From assembly GCF_901905185.1 (NCBI RefSeq), contig NZ_CABFMQ020000109.1:1-64000 (forward strand): DNA of 64,000 nucleotides, written 5' to 3'. The DNA is from Methylocella tundrae. Lineage in GTDB: Bacteria > Pseudomonadota > Alphaproteobacteria > Rhizobiales > Beijerinckiaceae. Positions 36,257 to 45,074 of this stretch are shown one piece after another. Within the stretch, counting starts at the first letter, position 1. Each line of letters begins with the position of its first letter. The position numbers and the translations under genes were made by a program. The notes beneath the pieces were generated by a model, which worked only from the letters and a program-made list of their open reading frames with translations, searched no databases and was not told the DNA's origin.

Positions 36257-37073
36257 GCCGAACAAAACCATCCGCGACGATCTCGCCCCCACGCCGGGCG
36301 AAATCATCCCGATCGATCCCGTCGCGATGGCGCGGCGCGATTTGCGCAAGACCTTGCCGAAGCGCTTCTATAAAGAAGCGACGGCGGAAGCGCGGGACGG
36401 CGCCTTCGCGCTGCTGCTCGATGGACGTCCGGCCAAAACGCCCGCCAGGAACGCCCTCGCCCTGCCGACGCTTGCCGCCGCGCGGGAGCTGGCGGCGGAA
36501 TGGGCGCGGCAGGAGGAGTTTATCGATCCGGGCTCCATGCCGCTGACGAGGATCGCGAATTCCGCAATCGACGGCGTTGCGCGCGAGATGGCGGCGACGG
36601 CGGCGGATGTCGCGAAATATGGCGCCTCCGATCTCATCTGCTATCGCGCGGGAGAGACTGAGGATCTTGCCCGGGCGCAGGCGGCCAGCTGGGACAAGGT
36701 GCTGGATTTCGCGCGCGAAAACCTCGGCGCGCGGCTGATCTGCGTGGAAGGGATCAATTTCGCCGAACAGCCGGAGCCGGCGCGGCGCGCAATTCTCGAA
36801 GCCGTCGAGAAAATTGCCGGGGATGAGGCGTCCGGCCCGTTTGCACTCGCGGCGCTGCATGTGATGACGACGCTGACGGGATCGGCGCTGCTCGCTTTGG
36901 CGGTGGCGCATGGCGCCTTGACGCCGGAAGAAGCCTGGACAGCGGCGCATGTCGATGAAGATTTCCAGATGAAGGTCTGGGGCGTCGACGAACAGGCGAT
37001 GGCGCGGCGGGAGCGGCGCTGGGCGGAAATGGAGGCCGCGGCGCGGCTGCTCGAGACCGTGCGCCGAACATAG
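36240..37073 (+). CDS. ATP12 family chaperone (F1-ATPase assembly)
   Basis: A 277-residue protein homologous to mitochondrial ATP12, which binds F1 alpha subunits during ATP synthase assembly. Recognisable blocks are KRFYKEATAEARDGAFALLL, LDGRPAKTPARNALALP, AAEWARQEEFIDPGSMPLTR and TLTGSALLALAVAHG. Alphaproteobacteria are the usual bacterial owners of this family. It overlaps the HAD gene; the pairing is common in Rhizobiales in my recollection. Confidence 0.92.
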   Translation: MNQDDKPNKTIRDDLAPTPGEIIPIDPVAMARRDLRKTLPKRFYKEATAEARDGAFALLLDGRPAKTPARNALALPTLAAARELAAEWARQEEFIDPGSMPLTRIANSAIDGVAREMAATAADVAKYGASDLICYRAGETEDLARAQAASWDKVLDFARENLGARLICVEGINFAEQPEPARRAILEAVEKIAGDEASGPFALAALHVMTTLTGSALLALAVAHGALTPEEAWTAAHVDEDFQMKVWGVDEQAMARRERRWAEMEAAARLLETVRRT

Positions 37074-37147
37074 GCAAGATCGCATTTAGTCCAGCGGGCC
37101 GCGCCATCGCGCCGGCTCAAGCGCGAGGCTCCACAGCCGTGACAGCA

Positions 37148-37525
37148 ATGCGTAGCCAATGGAGCTTTTGGGTCGCCCTCGCGGCGGCCTATCTGCTCGC
37201 CGCCCAGAGTTTCCTCGGCGCGCAGGCTTTGGCTTCCGGGAGGACCGGGCCGGAAGCGATCATTTGCGGCGCGCAGGCGCAAGGCGCTCCAAAAGGCCCG
37301 CGCGATCCCCTCAATCACGGAGCGCCGCCGCATTGCTGCCTCGCAGGGTGCTGCATGTTCGCCCAAGGCGGCGCCCTGACGCCAGCCTCCCCCAGCCTCA
37401 TAGCGCGCCAGCCGATCGAGGTCATAGCGTCAGGCGGTGCGGGTGAGGAGAGCTTCGTCCCGCCACAAAGGCGAAATCCGCATTCTCCCCGCGCGCCGCC
37501 GCTAAATGGTTCGAGATTTGTCTGA
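37148..37525 (+). CDS. Small Cys-rich membrane/periplasmic protein, DUF2946-like
   Basis: A 125-residue protein with one N-terminal hydrophobic segment (residues about 5-25) and a Cys/His group HGAPPHCCLAGCCMF that could bind copper. Proteins of this shape often precede PCuAC chaperones and TonB receptors in copper loci. An in-frame GTG at 37139 is an alternative start. Function unproven; the assignment rests on composition and neighbours. Confidence 0.68.
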   Translation: MRSQWSFWVALAAAYLLAAQSFLGAQALASGRTGPEAIICGAQAQGAPKGPRDPLNHGAPPHCCLAGCCMFAQGGALTPASPSLIARQPIEVIASGGAGEESFVPPQRRNPHSPRAPPLNGSRFV

Positions 37526-37591
37526 TTCCCAGCCGGTTCATTCCGGGACCTCGCGCCAATCCGGCGCAGCCATCTTGCGTGGAGACATCCC

Positions 37592-38101
37592 ATGTCCATC
37601 TTCAACTGTCGCGCTTTCGCCGGCGCCCTCGCCATGTCCGCTTTGCTGGTTTTCGGCGAAAGCGCTTTCGCCAAAGACTTCAAGCTCGGCGACCTTGAAA
37701 TTATCCAGCCCTGGTCGCGCGCGACGCCCTCCAGCGCGAAAGCTGCGGGCGGCTGGCTCGTCATCAAGAATGGGGGCGAGACCGCTGACCGGCTCGTTTC
37801 CGCCACCGCCGAAATCGCGGATCGCGCTGCGGTTCACGAAATGACGATGAGCGGCGGCGTCATGAGCATGCGCGCTTTGAAAGACGGCCTCGCCATTCCG
37901 GCCAGGAGCGAGGTCGTTCTGAAGCCCGGTTCCTATCATCTGATGTTCGAGGATCTGAAGCGTCCCTTGAAACAGGGCGAGAGCTTTTCTGGAACCTTGA
38001 CCTTCGAGAAGGCGGGAACAGTCAGCGTGACCTATTCCGTCGAGGGGATGGGGGCGACCGCGCCAGCCCATGAGGGTCAATCCCACGGCGACATGCATTG
38101 A
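37592..38101 (+). CDS. Periplasmic copper chaperone PCu(A)C
   Basis: A 169-residue protein with signal peptide (cleavage near AFA-KD) and the PCuAC Cu(I) site of spaced Met/His residues: VHEMTMSGGVMSMR and, about 30 residues on, YHLMFEDLKRPL. The family delivers copper to cytochrome c oxidase or other copper enzymes. The C-terminus adds a short His/Met tail (HEGQSHGDMH) that may also bind copper. It lies 66 bases after the Cys-rich gene and converges with the TonB receptor gene. Confidence 0.93.
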   Translation: MSIFNCRAFAGALAMSALLVFGESAFAKDFKLGDLEIIQPWSRATPSSAKAAGGWLVIKNGGETADRLVSATAEIADRAAVHEMTMSGGVMSMRALKDGLAIPARSEVVLKPGSYHLMFEDLKRPLKQGESFSGTLTFEKAGTVSVTYSVEGMGATAPAHEGQSHGDMH

Positions 38102-38125
38102 GCGTGATCGCCGGGCGCCAGCAGC

Positions 38126-40285
38126 TCAGAACCGCTGCGTGACGCCTGCGAGAAGCGTGCGCCGCAGGCCAAATTGCGGCGCGCCAACCCCAACGCCGCT
38201 GCCGTCGCGGATTTGATATTGGGCGTCGTTGAGGTTCAGCACGTCAAGACGAAGCTCCGTGCCGGCGCCGAAGCCGAGATCGAGCTTTTGCACGATGCTG
38301 GCGTTGACGGCCGCATATTCAGGCAACGACGCGCCATTTGGAACAGTCGCAGTGCTGGCGCGAAGGCCGCTTTGCGCCACGAGATCGACGGAAACGCGCG
38401 TTGCGAATTTGGTCCCCTGATTGAAGGTGTAGGCGGCGCCAGCCGACGCCGTCCACGTCTGGTCGTGATCGAGATGGATGTAGTTTTGCTGAATGTAGGC
38501 GAGTTCGTCCGGTGCGAAATTGAACTGAGAGGAAATGATGTTGATCCCCATCGCGCGTGAATAAGCGGCGTTGCCATAGATCGACCAAGGCCCCACGTCG
38601 TAGCTCGCTGTGAATTCGACGCCGCCGACCCGCGCGCTCGCATAGTTGAAGGCCGACAGGATGATCGGAGCGCCGAACTGGCCTTCGTCGATCAAATTGG
38701 TCGCCAGCTTGTAATATCCGTCGACGCCGACCGTGAAGCCAGGAACGACAAGCTGGGTGACGCCGAGGTCGAAATAATGCGAGCGCTCCGCTTTGACCGA
38801 ATCGTCCCGCGTGACTGAGGGAGCTGCTGTCGTATTGGCGAAAAGGCCGATGCTCGTTGGCGCGACGAGCTCGAATGGCGGCGGAACGAAATAGCGCGAA
38901 TAGCCGGCGTGGATCGTCGTCGTTTCGGTCGCCTTCCATACCGCATTGATGCGCGGGCTGACCTGCGTCTCATTGGTATATTCATTGACCCCATCGAAAC
39001 GCAGGCCATAGTTCAGCGTCAGAACCGGCAGGATGCGCCATTCGTCCTGCAGATAGACGCCATAGAGGCCGCCGGTCTTGCCGCCAATGTCAACCACGCC
39101 GATCGGCTGATCCAACGTTTGGGCGCCCGTGCTGTCGACAGGCAGAACGTTGGAAAATGTGTTGTAGCTCGTGTGCTCAAGCTGAGCGAGGAAGCCGGCG
39201 CGCAGCGTGTGGCTGTCATTGAGGCGCCAGCTGCCGTCGGCCTGCATTCCGCCTGCGAGATTGGAGCGCTGCGCGCTCTGGGCGATGCCGTTGAACAGAA
39301 GGTCGCCCAACGGATCCGGCGCATAGGAGAGATTGCTGTTGCGCACAAAGGCTGAGATCTGCACATCCGCCGACCCGATATGTTTTTGCAGTGAGATCAC
39401 GCCGAACTGCGTGTTCTCACTCTGGTTCTCGTTGAGAACGCCGCTGTTGAACGTGCTGGCGCCTTTGACTGTGAGCCCGAGTTGCGGCGCCTGGCCCGGA
39501 TTGTTCGGGATCTGAAACTGTCCATTGAAGGCGCCGCCGAAGACGCTGACCCGCGTGTCCGGATCGATAATGGCGTTCATGATGGAAAAGCCGTGCCATT
39601 GCTCGGTATTATCGTGAAGCGCATTGAAGCTCGGAGCGGGGTTTTCGATGCCGCGCGCGTTTTGCAGATAATCGCCCGTGATGAACCAGTCGACCTTGTC
39701 ATAGCGTCCGCCATATTCAAAGCTCGGCTGCGCCCAGGCGAAGGTCCCGCCATAGGCGGTAAGGCCAAGGCCCGGATTGGTGAGGCCCGTCTTGGTCTGG
39801 ATGTCGAGCACGCCGGCAGTCTGGAAGCCATATTGCGCCGGCAGCGCCCCAGTGATCAGCGATATGCTGCGGGCAAAGCGCGTTTCGAGCGCCTGACCGA
39901 AAACGGAAAGCCCTTCGGGCAATTGCACGCCATTGATCCGATATTGCACATTGGCGTGGTCGCCGCGCACATGCACCTGGCCGAAACTATCCTGCGCGAC
40001 GCCGGGGGCCTGTAGCAACACCTGATTCAAGGGCGCATTTTCGCCCTGCGGGATCGCCTGAAGAGCCTGCTGGTTGAAACTATAGGCGCTGGCGCCGAGG
40101 CTCGGCTGGATTTGCAGACGCGCCGCATCGAGTTGCTGCGAAATAATCTCGATGGAATCGAGTGTGATCTGGTCGCCGCCGGCCGCCACGGGCGAAGCGT
40201 CTGGTCCCGGCGGGAGCGCGCCCGCGGCGGCCGGCCGCGCGGCAATCGCCAGTGCTACAAGCAACATTGTTTGACGTATCGACAT
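38126..40285 (-). CDS. TonB-dependent outer-membrane receptor, probably copper-linked
   Basis: A 719-residue receptor with signal peptide, plug domain (INGVQLPEGLSVFGQALETR region, about residues 100-150) and a 22-strand barrel ending with the outer-membrane C-terminal Phe in LLAGVTQRF. Two in-frame ATGs exist; GAGGG lies directly against the first (40291) but seven bases before the second (40285), so I chose the second. Neighbouring PCuAC and Cys-rich genes suggest copper or a copper chelate as substrate. A strong palindrome overlaps its promoter. Other metal chelates are possible. Confidence 0.88.
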   Translation of the reverse strand: MSIRQTMLLVALAIAARPAAAGALPPGPDASPVAAGGDQITLDSIEIISQQLDAARLQIQPSLGASAYSFNQQALQAIPQGENAPLNQVLLQAPGVAQDSFGQVHVRGDHANVQYRINGVQLPEGLSVFGQALETRFARSISLITGALPAQYGFQTAGVLDIQTKTGLTNPGLGLTAYGGTFAWAQPSFEYGGRYDKVDWFITGDYLQNARGIENPAPSFNALHDNTEQWHGFSIMNAIIDPDTRVSVFGGAFNGQFQIPNNPGQAPQLGLTVKGASTFNSGVLNENQSENTQFGVISLQKHIGSADVQISAFVRNSNLSYAPDPLGDLLFNGIAQSAQRSNLAGGMQADGSWRLNDSHTLRAGFLAQLEHTSYNTFSNVLPVDSTGAQTLDQPIGVVDIGGKTGGLYGVYLQDEWRILPVLTLNYGLRFDGVNEYTNETQVSPRINAVWKATETTTIHAGYSRYFVPPPFELVAPTSIGLFANTTAAPSVTRDDSVKAERSHYFDLGVTQLVVPGFTVGVDGYYKLATNLIDEGQFGAPIILSAFNYASARVGGVEFTASYDVGPWSIYGNAAYSRAMGINIISSQFNFAPDELAYIQQNYIHLDHDQTWTASAGAAYTFNQGTKFATRVSVDLVAQSGLRASTATVPNGASLPEYAAVNASIVQKLDLGFGAGTELRLDVLNLNDAQYQIRDGSGVGVGAPQFGLRRTLLAGVTQRF

Positions 40286-40318
40286 AGCCATCCCTCGAAA
40301 CTCAAGCTGAGCTTAGGT

Positions 40319-40340
40319 ATGAAACGTTATAATGTTTCAT
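40319..40340. promoter_or_regulatory. 22-bp palindrome in the TonB receptor promoter (putative operator)
   Basis: The inner 20 bases TGAAACGTTATAATGTTTCA form a palindrome with one mismatched pair out of ten, extended by A/T on both sides. It lies 35-55 bases upstream of the receptor start and includes a TATAAT-like hexamer. The form fits a homodimeric metalloregulator such as a Fur-family protein; it does not match a consensus well enough to name one. Confidence 0.7.
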
Positions 40341-40647
40341 TACCCGCGTCCAGAGCAACGGCTCGGCTCGCGCCAATGGCGCAGCCAAGGATTGAGGAGA
40401 GAGGAGATAGAGGGAAGCGGGGGCGATCCTCGTTTCGCAGTCTGACGCTTGCGCCACAGGTTTCAGACGGGGCGCTTCTCGCGGACCGCCGACGTGCAAA
40501 AAGCAGAGCGCCGCCGCAAGGCCTCAAGAGGCGGCTGGATATTCACAAATCCAGCTTGCGCGTCGGCGCGGAGAGAGCCATTCTGAAAGCTTGACGGGGG
40601 CTACGAGGCCCAAAAGGGCGAAACTCTCCGCCACCATTGGAGAAGCC
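40341..40647. other. Intergenic region after the palindrome
   Basis: About 300 bases with no supported gene. A GGAGAAGCC ribosome site for the next gene ends it. If the TATAAT inside the palindrome works rightward, a long leader would cover this stretch. Confidence 0.4.
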
Positions 40648-40932
40648 ATGATCATTGAATATGATTTCGGCAAGAAGGAGCGCCCGGCCGACAAGAAGTT
40701 CGGTAAGCCCGCGGATGCCCACACCGTCAAAGTGACAGGCAACGCTCAGATCCATCTCGAGTTCGCCAATGCGCGCATTGCGAAACTTGAGGCGGCGCTG
40801 CGCAGCGCGCAGGCGGCTGCGACCGCGCGGCCGAGCGAGTCCGGGCGCGAGCAAATTCTCGTCGACGCCGCTGAATACGCGCGCCTCTTGCGCTGCAAGG
40901 AGCTGGTCGCGGCCGCGCTGGCGGACAGCTGA
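40648..40932 (+). CDS. Hypothetical protein with short coiled-coil segment
   Basis: A 94-residue protein starting MIIEYDFGKKERPADKKFGK, with the ribosome site GGAGAAGCC just before ATG. The middle (LEFANARIAKLEAALRSAQA) has heptad-like spacing suited to a short coiled coil. The codon pattern is protein-like. I recognise no family. Confidence 0.6.
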   Translation: MIIEYDFGKKERPADKKFGKPADAHTVKVTGNAQIHLEFANARIAKLEAALRSAQAAATARPSESGREQILVDAAEYARLLRCKELVAAALADS

Positions 40933-41052
40933 CGCCGCGGGTTCTTCTGCGCTCCCATATCGGCCGAAAAGGCGCAGGCGTTTTGAATGAAGACGGGCCG
41001 CCGAGGGCGCTAGGCTTTCCGCGCTTCCGCATCGTCCTCGCAGTGGATGCGA

Positions 41053-41697
41053 TCAGGGATAAGATGGCGCGGCTGCTTCAGCCGTGACCTTCGCAGGCGC
41101 CGTTTCGCTGAGCCGTGCGGCGTAACGCGCCATCAGATCGACTTCGAGATTGACCGCGTCGCCGGCGCGTTTCCCGCCCCAGGTCGTGACATGCAGCGTA
41201 TGAGGTATCAGCAGAATTGAGAACGCATCGCCCTTGACGCCATTGACGGTCAGCGATGTTCCATCGAGTGAAACCGAGCCCTTTTCCGCGATGAAGCGCG
41301 ACAAGCCATGGGGCGCGCGGATCCAGAAGCGCTTCATCCCGTCAAAATCCTCAATCGACAGAATTTCGGCGATTCCATCGATATGGCCGGTGACGATATG
41401 GCCTCCGAGTTCATCACCGATCTTGAGAGAGCGCTCAAGATTGATTTGTTCCCCCGGCTTCCAGGTCACGGCGGTGGTGCGCGCCAGCGTTTCGGCGGCG
41501 ATATCCACGTCAAACCAGCTCTTGCCGTGCGCGATCCCAGACCCGACCACGGTCAGGCAAGGACCTCCGCAAGCGATCGAAGCGCCAAGCGCGATCGACT
41601 CCGAAGGATAGGAACAAAGCACGCGCACGCGCCTTAAAGCTCCGCGCGGCTCGACGCTCGACACTTCGCCGACATCGCTGACGAGACCGGTGAACAT
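41053..41697 (-). CDS. ribE: Riboflavin synthase alpha subunit
   Basis: Dismutates two lumazines to riboflavin. The 214-residue protein begins with the invariant MFTGLVSDVGEV and has the two repeated barrels expected, the second starting near GGHIVTGHIDGIAEI. The C-terminus is extended by a short Ala/Pro tail. It starts two bases after ribD ends, as the last gene of glyA-nrdR-ribD-ribE. Confidence 0.96.
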   Translation of the reverse strand: MFTGLVSDVGEVSSVEPRGALRRVRVLCSYPSESIALGASIACGGPCLTVVGSGIAHGKSWFDVDIAAETLARTTAVTWKPGEQINLERSLKIGDELGGHIVTGHIDGIAEILSIEDFDGMKRFWIRAPHGLSRFIAEKGSVSLDGTSLTVNGVKGDAFSILLIPHTLHVTTWGGKRAGDAVNLEVDLMARYAARLSETAPAKVTAEAAAPSYP

Positions 41698-41699
41698 GT

Positions 41700-42815
41700 T
41701 TATAAAATCCTTTCGCTGCGGGTCAGGGCGTCATCGCCAACCAGGCGCTTCTCAACGCTCCTGTAGCGTGCCGGGTCACCGAGCGCCGCCAGACTTTCGG
41801 CGTTCAATCCAGCGCGGCCAGGCCGCGCCAGCGGCGCCGCGCTCCTTAGCACAATCACGTCGTCGGCGAGGCCGCGCGCGATCAGCGCATTCGCCAGTGT
41901 CGGGCCGCCTTCACAGAACAGCCGCGTCATTCCCCGTCCGGCAAGGAACTCGAGCGCCGCGCCAATGTCGGCGCGGCCAGCTTCGTCGCGGCGCACGCGG
42001 GCAATTTCGACGCCCTTTGCCCGAAGCTGCGACGCTCGCGCCGCCGAGGCCCCCTCCCCGGATATGACGAGTGTTGGATGGCCGCGGGCCGTTTCGGCCA
42101 GACGCGAATCGGGCGGCAACGCGAGATCGCTGTCGAGCACGATCCGCAAAGGCTTTCGCGCCTCAAGCCCTGGAAGCCGCACGGTAAGCAGAGGATCATC
42201 CTCCAGAGCCGTCCGCGAACCGACGAGAATGCCGTCATGCAGGGAGCGAAGAATATGCACATAGCCATTGGCGGGCGCGCCTGTAATGGCAAGACGGGGC
42301 TCCCCGTGAAGAGCCGCGGCGAAGCCATCAGCGGTCAAGGCGAGCTTTAACGTGATCATCGGGCGATTTTTTGTGACGCGAAGGACATGTCCGAGATTGG
42401 CGCGGAGCGCCGCCTCGGCGCAGACATTCGTTGTCACTTCGACGCCGGCGTCCGTCAGCATCCGGTAGCCGCGTCCGGCGACGCGCAAGTCAGGATCGCC
42501 GACGGCGGCGACGACACGAGCGATGCCCCCCCTGACGATGGCCTCGGCGCAAGGCGGCGTCGCGCCATGATGGCTGCAAGGCTCGAGGGTGACATAAAGC
42601 GTCGCGCCGCGGCTGCGCTCGCCCGCCTCGCGCAATGCTTCCGTCTCGGCGTGCGGGCGTCCTCCGGGCTTCGTCCAGCCACGGGCGAGAATGACTCCGT
42701 CCTTGACGATGAGCGCTCCGACGGCGGGGTTTGGCGCGCAGAGCCCGAGGCCGCGCCTCGCCAGCGCGATCGCAGCGGCCATGAGGCGCGCATCATCGGT
42801 CGCGGCGTCGATCAT
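41700..42815 (-). CDS. ribD: Bifunctional diaminohydroxyphosphoribosylaminopyrimidine deaminase / reductase
   Basis: A 371-residue enzyme of riboflavin synthesis. The N-terminal deaminase has the zinc site GRPHAETEAL and VTLEPCSHHGATPPCAEA. The C-terminal reductase domain contains LKLALTADGFAA, GILVGSRTALEDDPLLTVR and LFCEGGPTLANALIA. The ATG overlaps the nrdR stop (ATGA), indicating coupling. Confidence 0.97.
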   Translation of the reverse strand: MIDAATDDARLMAAAIALARRGLGLCAPNPAVGALIVKDGVILARGWTKPGGRPHAETEALREAGERSRGATLYVTLEPCSHHGATPPCAEAIVRGGIARVVAAVGDPDLRVAGRGYRMLTDAGVEVTTNVCAEAALRANLGHVLRVTKNRPMITLKLALTADGFAAALHGEPRLAITGAPANGYVHILRSLHDGILVGSRTALEDDPLLTVRLPGLEARKPLRIVLDSDLALPPDSRLAETARGHPTLVISGEGASAARASQLRAKGVEIARVRRDEAGRADIGAALEFLAGRGMTRLFCEGGPTLANALIARGLADDVIVLRSAAPLARPGRAGLNAESLAALGDPARYRSVEKRLVGDDALTRSERIL

Positions 42816-43360
42816 GCCCGGCTCGGGGATCGCGTCTTTGGCGGTGGACCGGCGTGATGCTCATCCGCCGGCGCCGGCCGGCCGTCGATCGCAACATCAT
42901 CGGCGTCAACGGCGCCGTCGAGTTCATCGATCAAGGCGTTGAAGTCGCGCGCCTCGCGAAAGTTGCGGTAGACGGAGGCGAAGCGCACATAAGCGACGCT
43001 GTCGAGGGCGCGAAGCCCTTCCATGACCAATTCGCCGATCTGTTCGCTCTGGATTTCGCTTTCGCCCTGGCTTTCGAGCTGGCGCACGATGCCATTGACC
43101 ATGCGCTCGACGCGCTCCGGCTCCACGGGGCGCTTGCGCAGGGCGATTTCAAGCGAGCGCATCAGTTTTTCGCGCTCGAACGGCGCCCGTCGTCCGGATT
43201 TTTTAAGGACGGTGAGTTCGCGTAGCTGGACGCGCTCGAAGGTCGTGAATCTGCCGCCGCAGTCAGGACAGACGCGCCTCCGCCGAATGGCGGAGGCGTC
43301 ATCTGTTGGCCGCGAGTCTTTCACCTGGGTTTCAAGACTGCCGCAGTAAGGACACCGCAT
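42812..43360 (-). CDS. nrdR: Transcriptional repressor NrdR
   Basis: Represses ribonucleotide reductase genes in response to dATP/ATP. The 182-residue protein has the N-terminal zinc ribbon MRCPYCGS...CPDCGGRFTTFERV and the ATP-cone domain beginning VLKKSGRRAPFEREKLMRSL. The last 25 residues are a Pro/His-rich extension not needed in shorter homologues. It lies 12 bases after glyA. Confidence 0.97.
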   Translation of the reverse strand: MRCPYCGSLETQVKDSRPTDDASAIRRRRVCPDCGGRFTTFERVQLRELTVLKKSGRRAPFEREKLMRSLEIALRKRPVEPERVERMVNGIVRQLESQGESEIQSEQIGELVMEGLRALDSVAYVRFASVYRNFREARDFNALIDELDGAVDADDVAIDGRPAPADEHHAGPPPKTRSPSRA

Positions 43361-43372
43361 CGCGGCGCAACC

Positions 43373-44674
43373 TCAGTAGATCGGGAAACGTCCTGTCAGT
43401 TCCAAAACAGCCGCTTTGACCTTGGCCTCGACGTCTGCGTTCGCGTCGCCATTGGTCGAGAGGCCGTCAAGCGTTTCGGCGATCAATTCGCCGATCTTCT
43501 TGAATTCGGCGACGCCAAACCCGCGCGACGTCGCCGCCGGAGCGCCGAGACGGATGCCCGAGGTGACCATCGGGCTCGCCGTGTCGAAGGGCACGCCGTT
43601 CTTGTTGCAGGTGATCGAGGCGCGTCCGAGAGAAGCCTCCGCTGCCTTGCCGGTCAGGTTCTTCGGCCGCAGATCGACGAGCATCAGATGATTGTCGGTG
43701 CCGCCCGAGGCGAGATCGAAGCCTGCGTCCTTGAGCGTAGAGGCGAGAGCCCGCGCGTTGTCGACGACCTGGCGCGCATAGACCTTGAAGTCAGGCCGCA
43801 AGGCCTCTCCAAACGCCACGGCTTTGGCGGCGATGACATGCATCAGGGGGCCGCCCTGAAGACCTGGGAACACCGCCGAGTTGATCTTCTTCGCAATGTC
43901 GGCGTCATTCGTCAGGATCAGGCCGCCGCGCGGGCCGCGCAGCGTCTTATGCGTCGTGGACGTGACGACATGCGCATGCGGGAACGGCGAGGGATGCACG
44001 CCGCCTGCGACTAGGCCGGCGAAATGCGCCATGTCGACGAAGAAATAGGCTCCAACCGAATCGGCGATGGCGCGGAAGGCTGCGAAATCCCAGTGCCTCG
44101 GATAGCCGGAACCGCCGGCGATGATGATCTTTGGCTTGTGCTCCTCGGCAAGGCGGGCGACGGCCTCCATGTCGATGCGATGGTCGTCGCGGCGCACGCC
44201 ATAGGGAACCGGCTTGAACCATTTGCCGGACAAATTGACCGGCGATCCATGCGTCAGATGCCCGCCGGCGGCGAGATCGAGGCCCATGAAGGCGTCGCCC
44301 GGTTGCATCAGCGCGAGAAACACCGCCTGATTGGCCTGGCTTCCGGAATTCGGCTGCACATTGGCGAATTTGCAGTCGAACAGTCGGGTGACGCGCTCGA
44401 TCGCGAGGGTTTCGGCGATGTCGACGAACTGACAGCCGCCATAATAGCGGCGCCCCGGATAGCCTTCCGCGTATTTATTGGTGAGGATCGAACCCTGCGC
44501 CTCAAGGACGGCCTTGGAGACGATGTTCTCTGAAGCGATCAGCTCGATTTCGTGCCGCTGACGGCCAAGCTCCAGTTCGATCGCCTGAGCGATTTCCGGA
44601 TCGGCGTCCTTGAGATCCGCCGCGAAGAACGAATTGGAAGCGGGGCCTCCCTTTTCGGCATTGGCCTGGCTCAT
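43373..44674 (-). CDS. glyA: Serine hydroxymethyltransferase
   Basis: Interconverts serine and glycine with tetrahydrofolate, a central one-carbon step. The 433-residue protein has the PLP lysine in VVTSTTHKTLRGPRGG and other family blocks such as ELIASENIVSKAVLEAQGS, NKYAEGYPGRRYYGG and FVDMAHFAGLVAGGVHPSP. Ribosome site AAGGAG precedes the ATG. It leads the operon with nrdR, ribD and ribE. Confidence 0.97.
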   Translation of the reverse strand: MSQANAEKGGPASNSFFAADLKDADPEIAQAIELELGRQRHEIELIASENIVSKAVLEAQGSILTNKYAEGYPGRRYYGGCQFVDIAETLAIERVTRLFDCKFANVQPNSGSQANQAVFLALMQPGDAFMGLDLAAGGHLTHGSPVNLSGKWFKPVPYGVRRDDHRIDMEAVARLAEEHKPKIIIAGGSGYPRHWDFAAFRAIADSVGAYFFVDMAHFAGLVAGGVHPSPFPHAHVVTSTTHKTLRGPRGGLILTNDADIAKKINSAVFPGLQGGPLMHVIAAKAVAFGEALRPDFKVYARQVVDNARALASTLKDAGFDLASGGTDNHLMLVDLRPKNLTGKAAEASLGRASITCNKNGVPFDTASPMVTSGIRLGAPAATSRGFGVAEFKKIGELIAETLDGLSTNGDANADVEAKVKAAVLELTGRFPIY

Positions 44675-45074
44675 TGGAGAGCTCCTTATTTAGACGGAAA
44701 AGCAAAGAAAGCGATGAGTTGGAGAGCCGCCAGTTTCGCGCGGCGCGAAGTCTCCATGAATTGGCAATAGCATGTCATCTCGCCCGAGTGAAGGCTCGAC
44801 CAGTCGGTTCAATTCGGCCAGCGCATCGCCCGCGGCGCCGCGGAAATCCGCATGCGCCGGCTTTGCAATTACGCCTTTCGGACTAAGACGTTGCGGCTAA
44901 GTCATTGTGGCAAAAGCCTGACGGGGCCGCGCCCCGGGAACGGCCATCGCGCCAGGACGCCAAATGGACGCTGCGCCTGGCGATAAATGCGACAAAACGT
45001 CCGACATGCGCCACATCATGGCCAGCGCATTTTTTTACGATCGGATACCCAAATTATTCTTTGTAAGCCCTAAA
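44675..45074. other. Intergenic region upstream of glyA
   Basis: About 400 bases that should hold the glyA promoter and the end of the L,D-transpeptidase transcript. I see no riboswitch fold, RNA gene or strong terminator. The part nearest 45030-45074 is relatively AT-rich. Confidence 0.45.
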
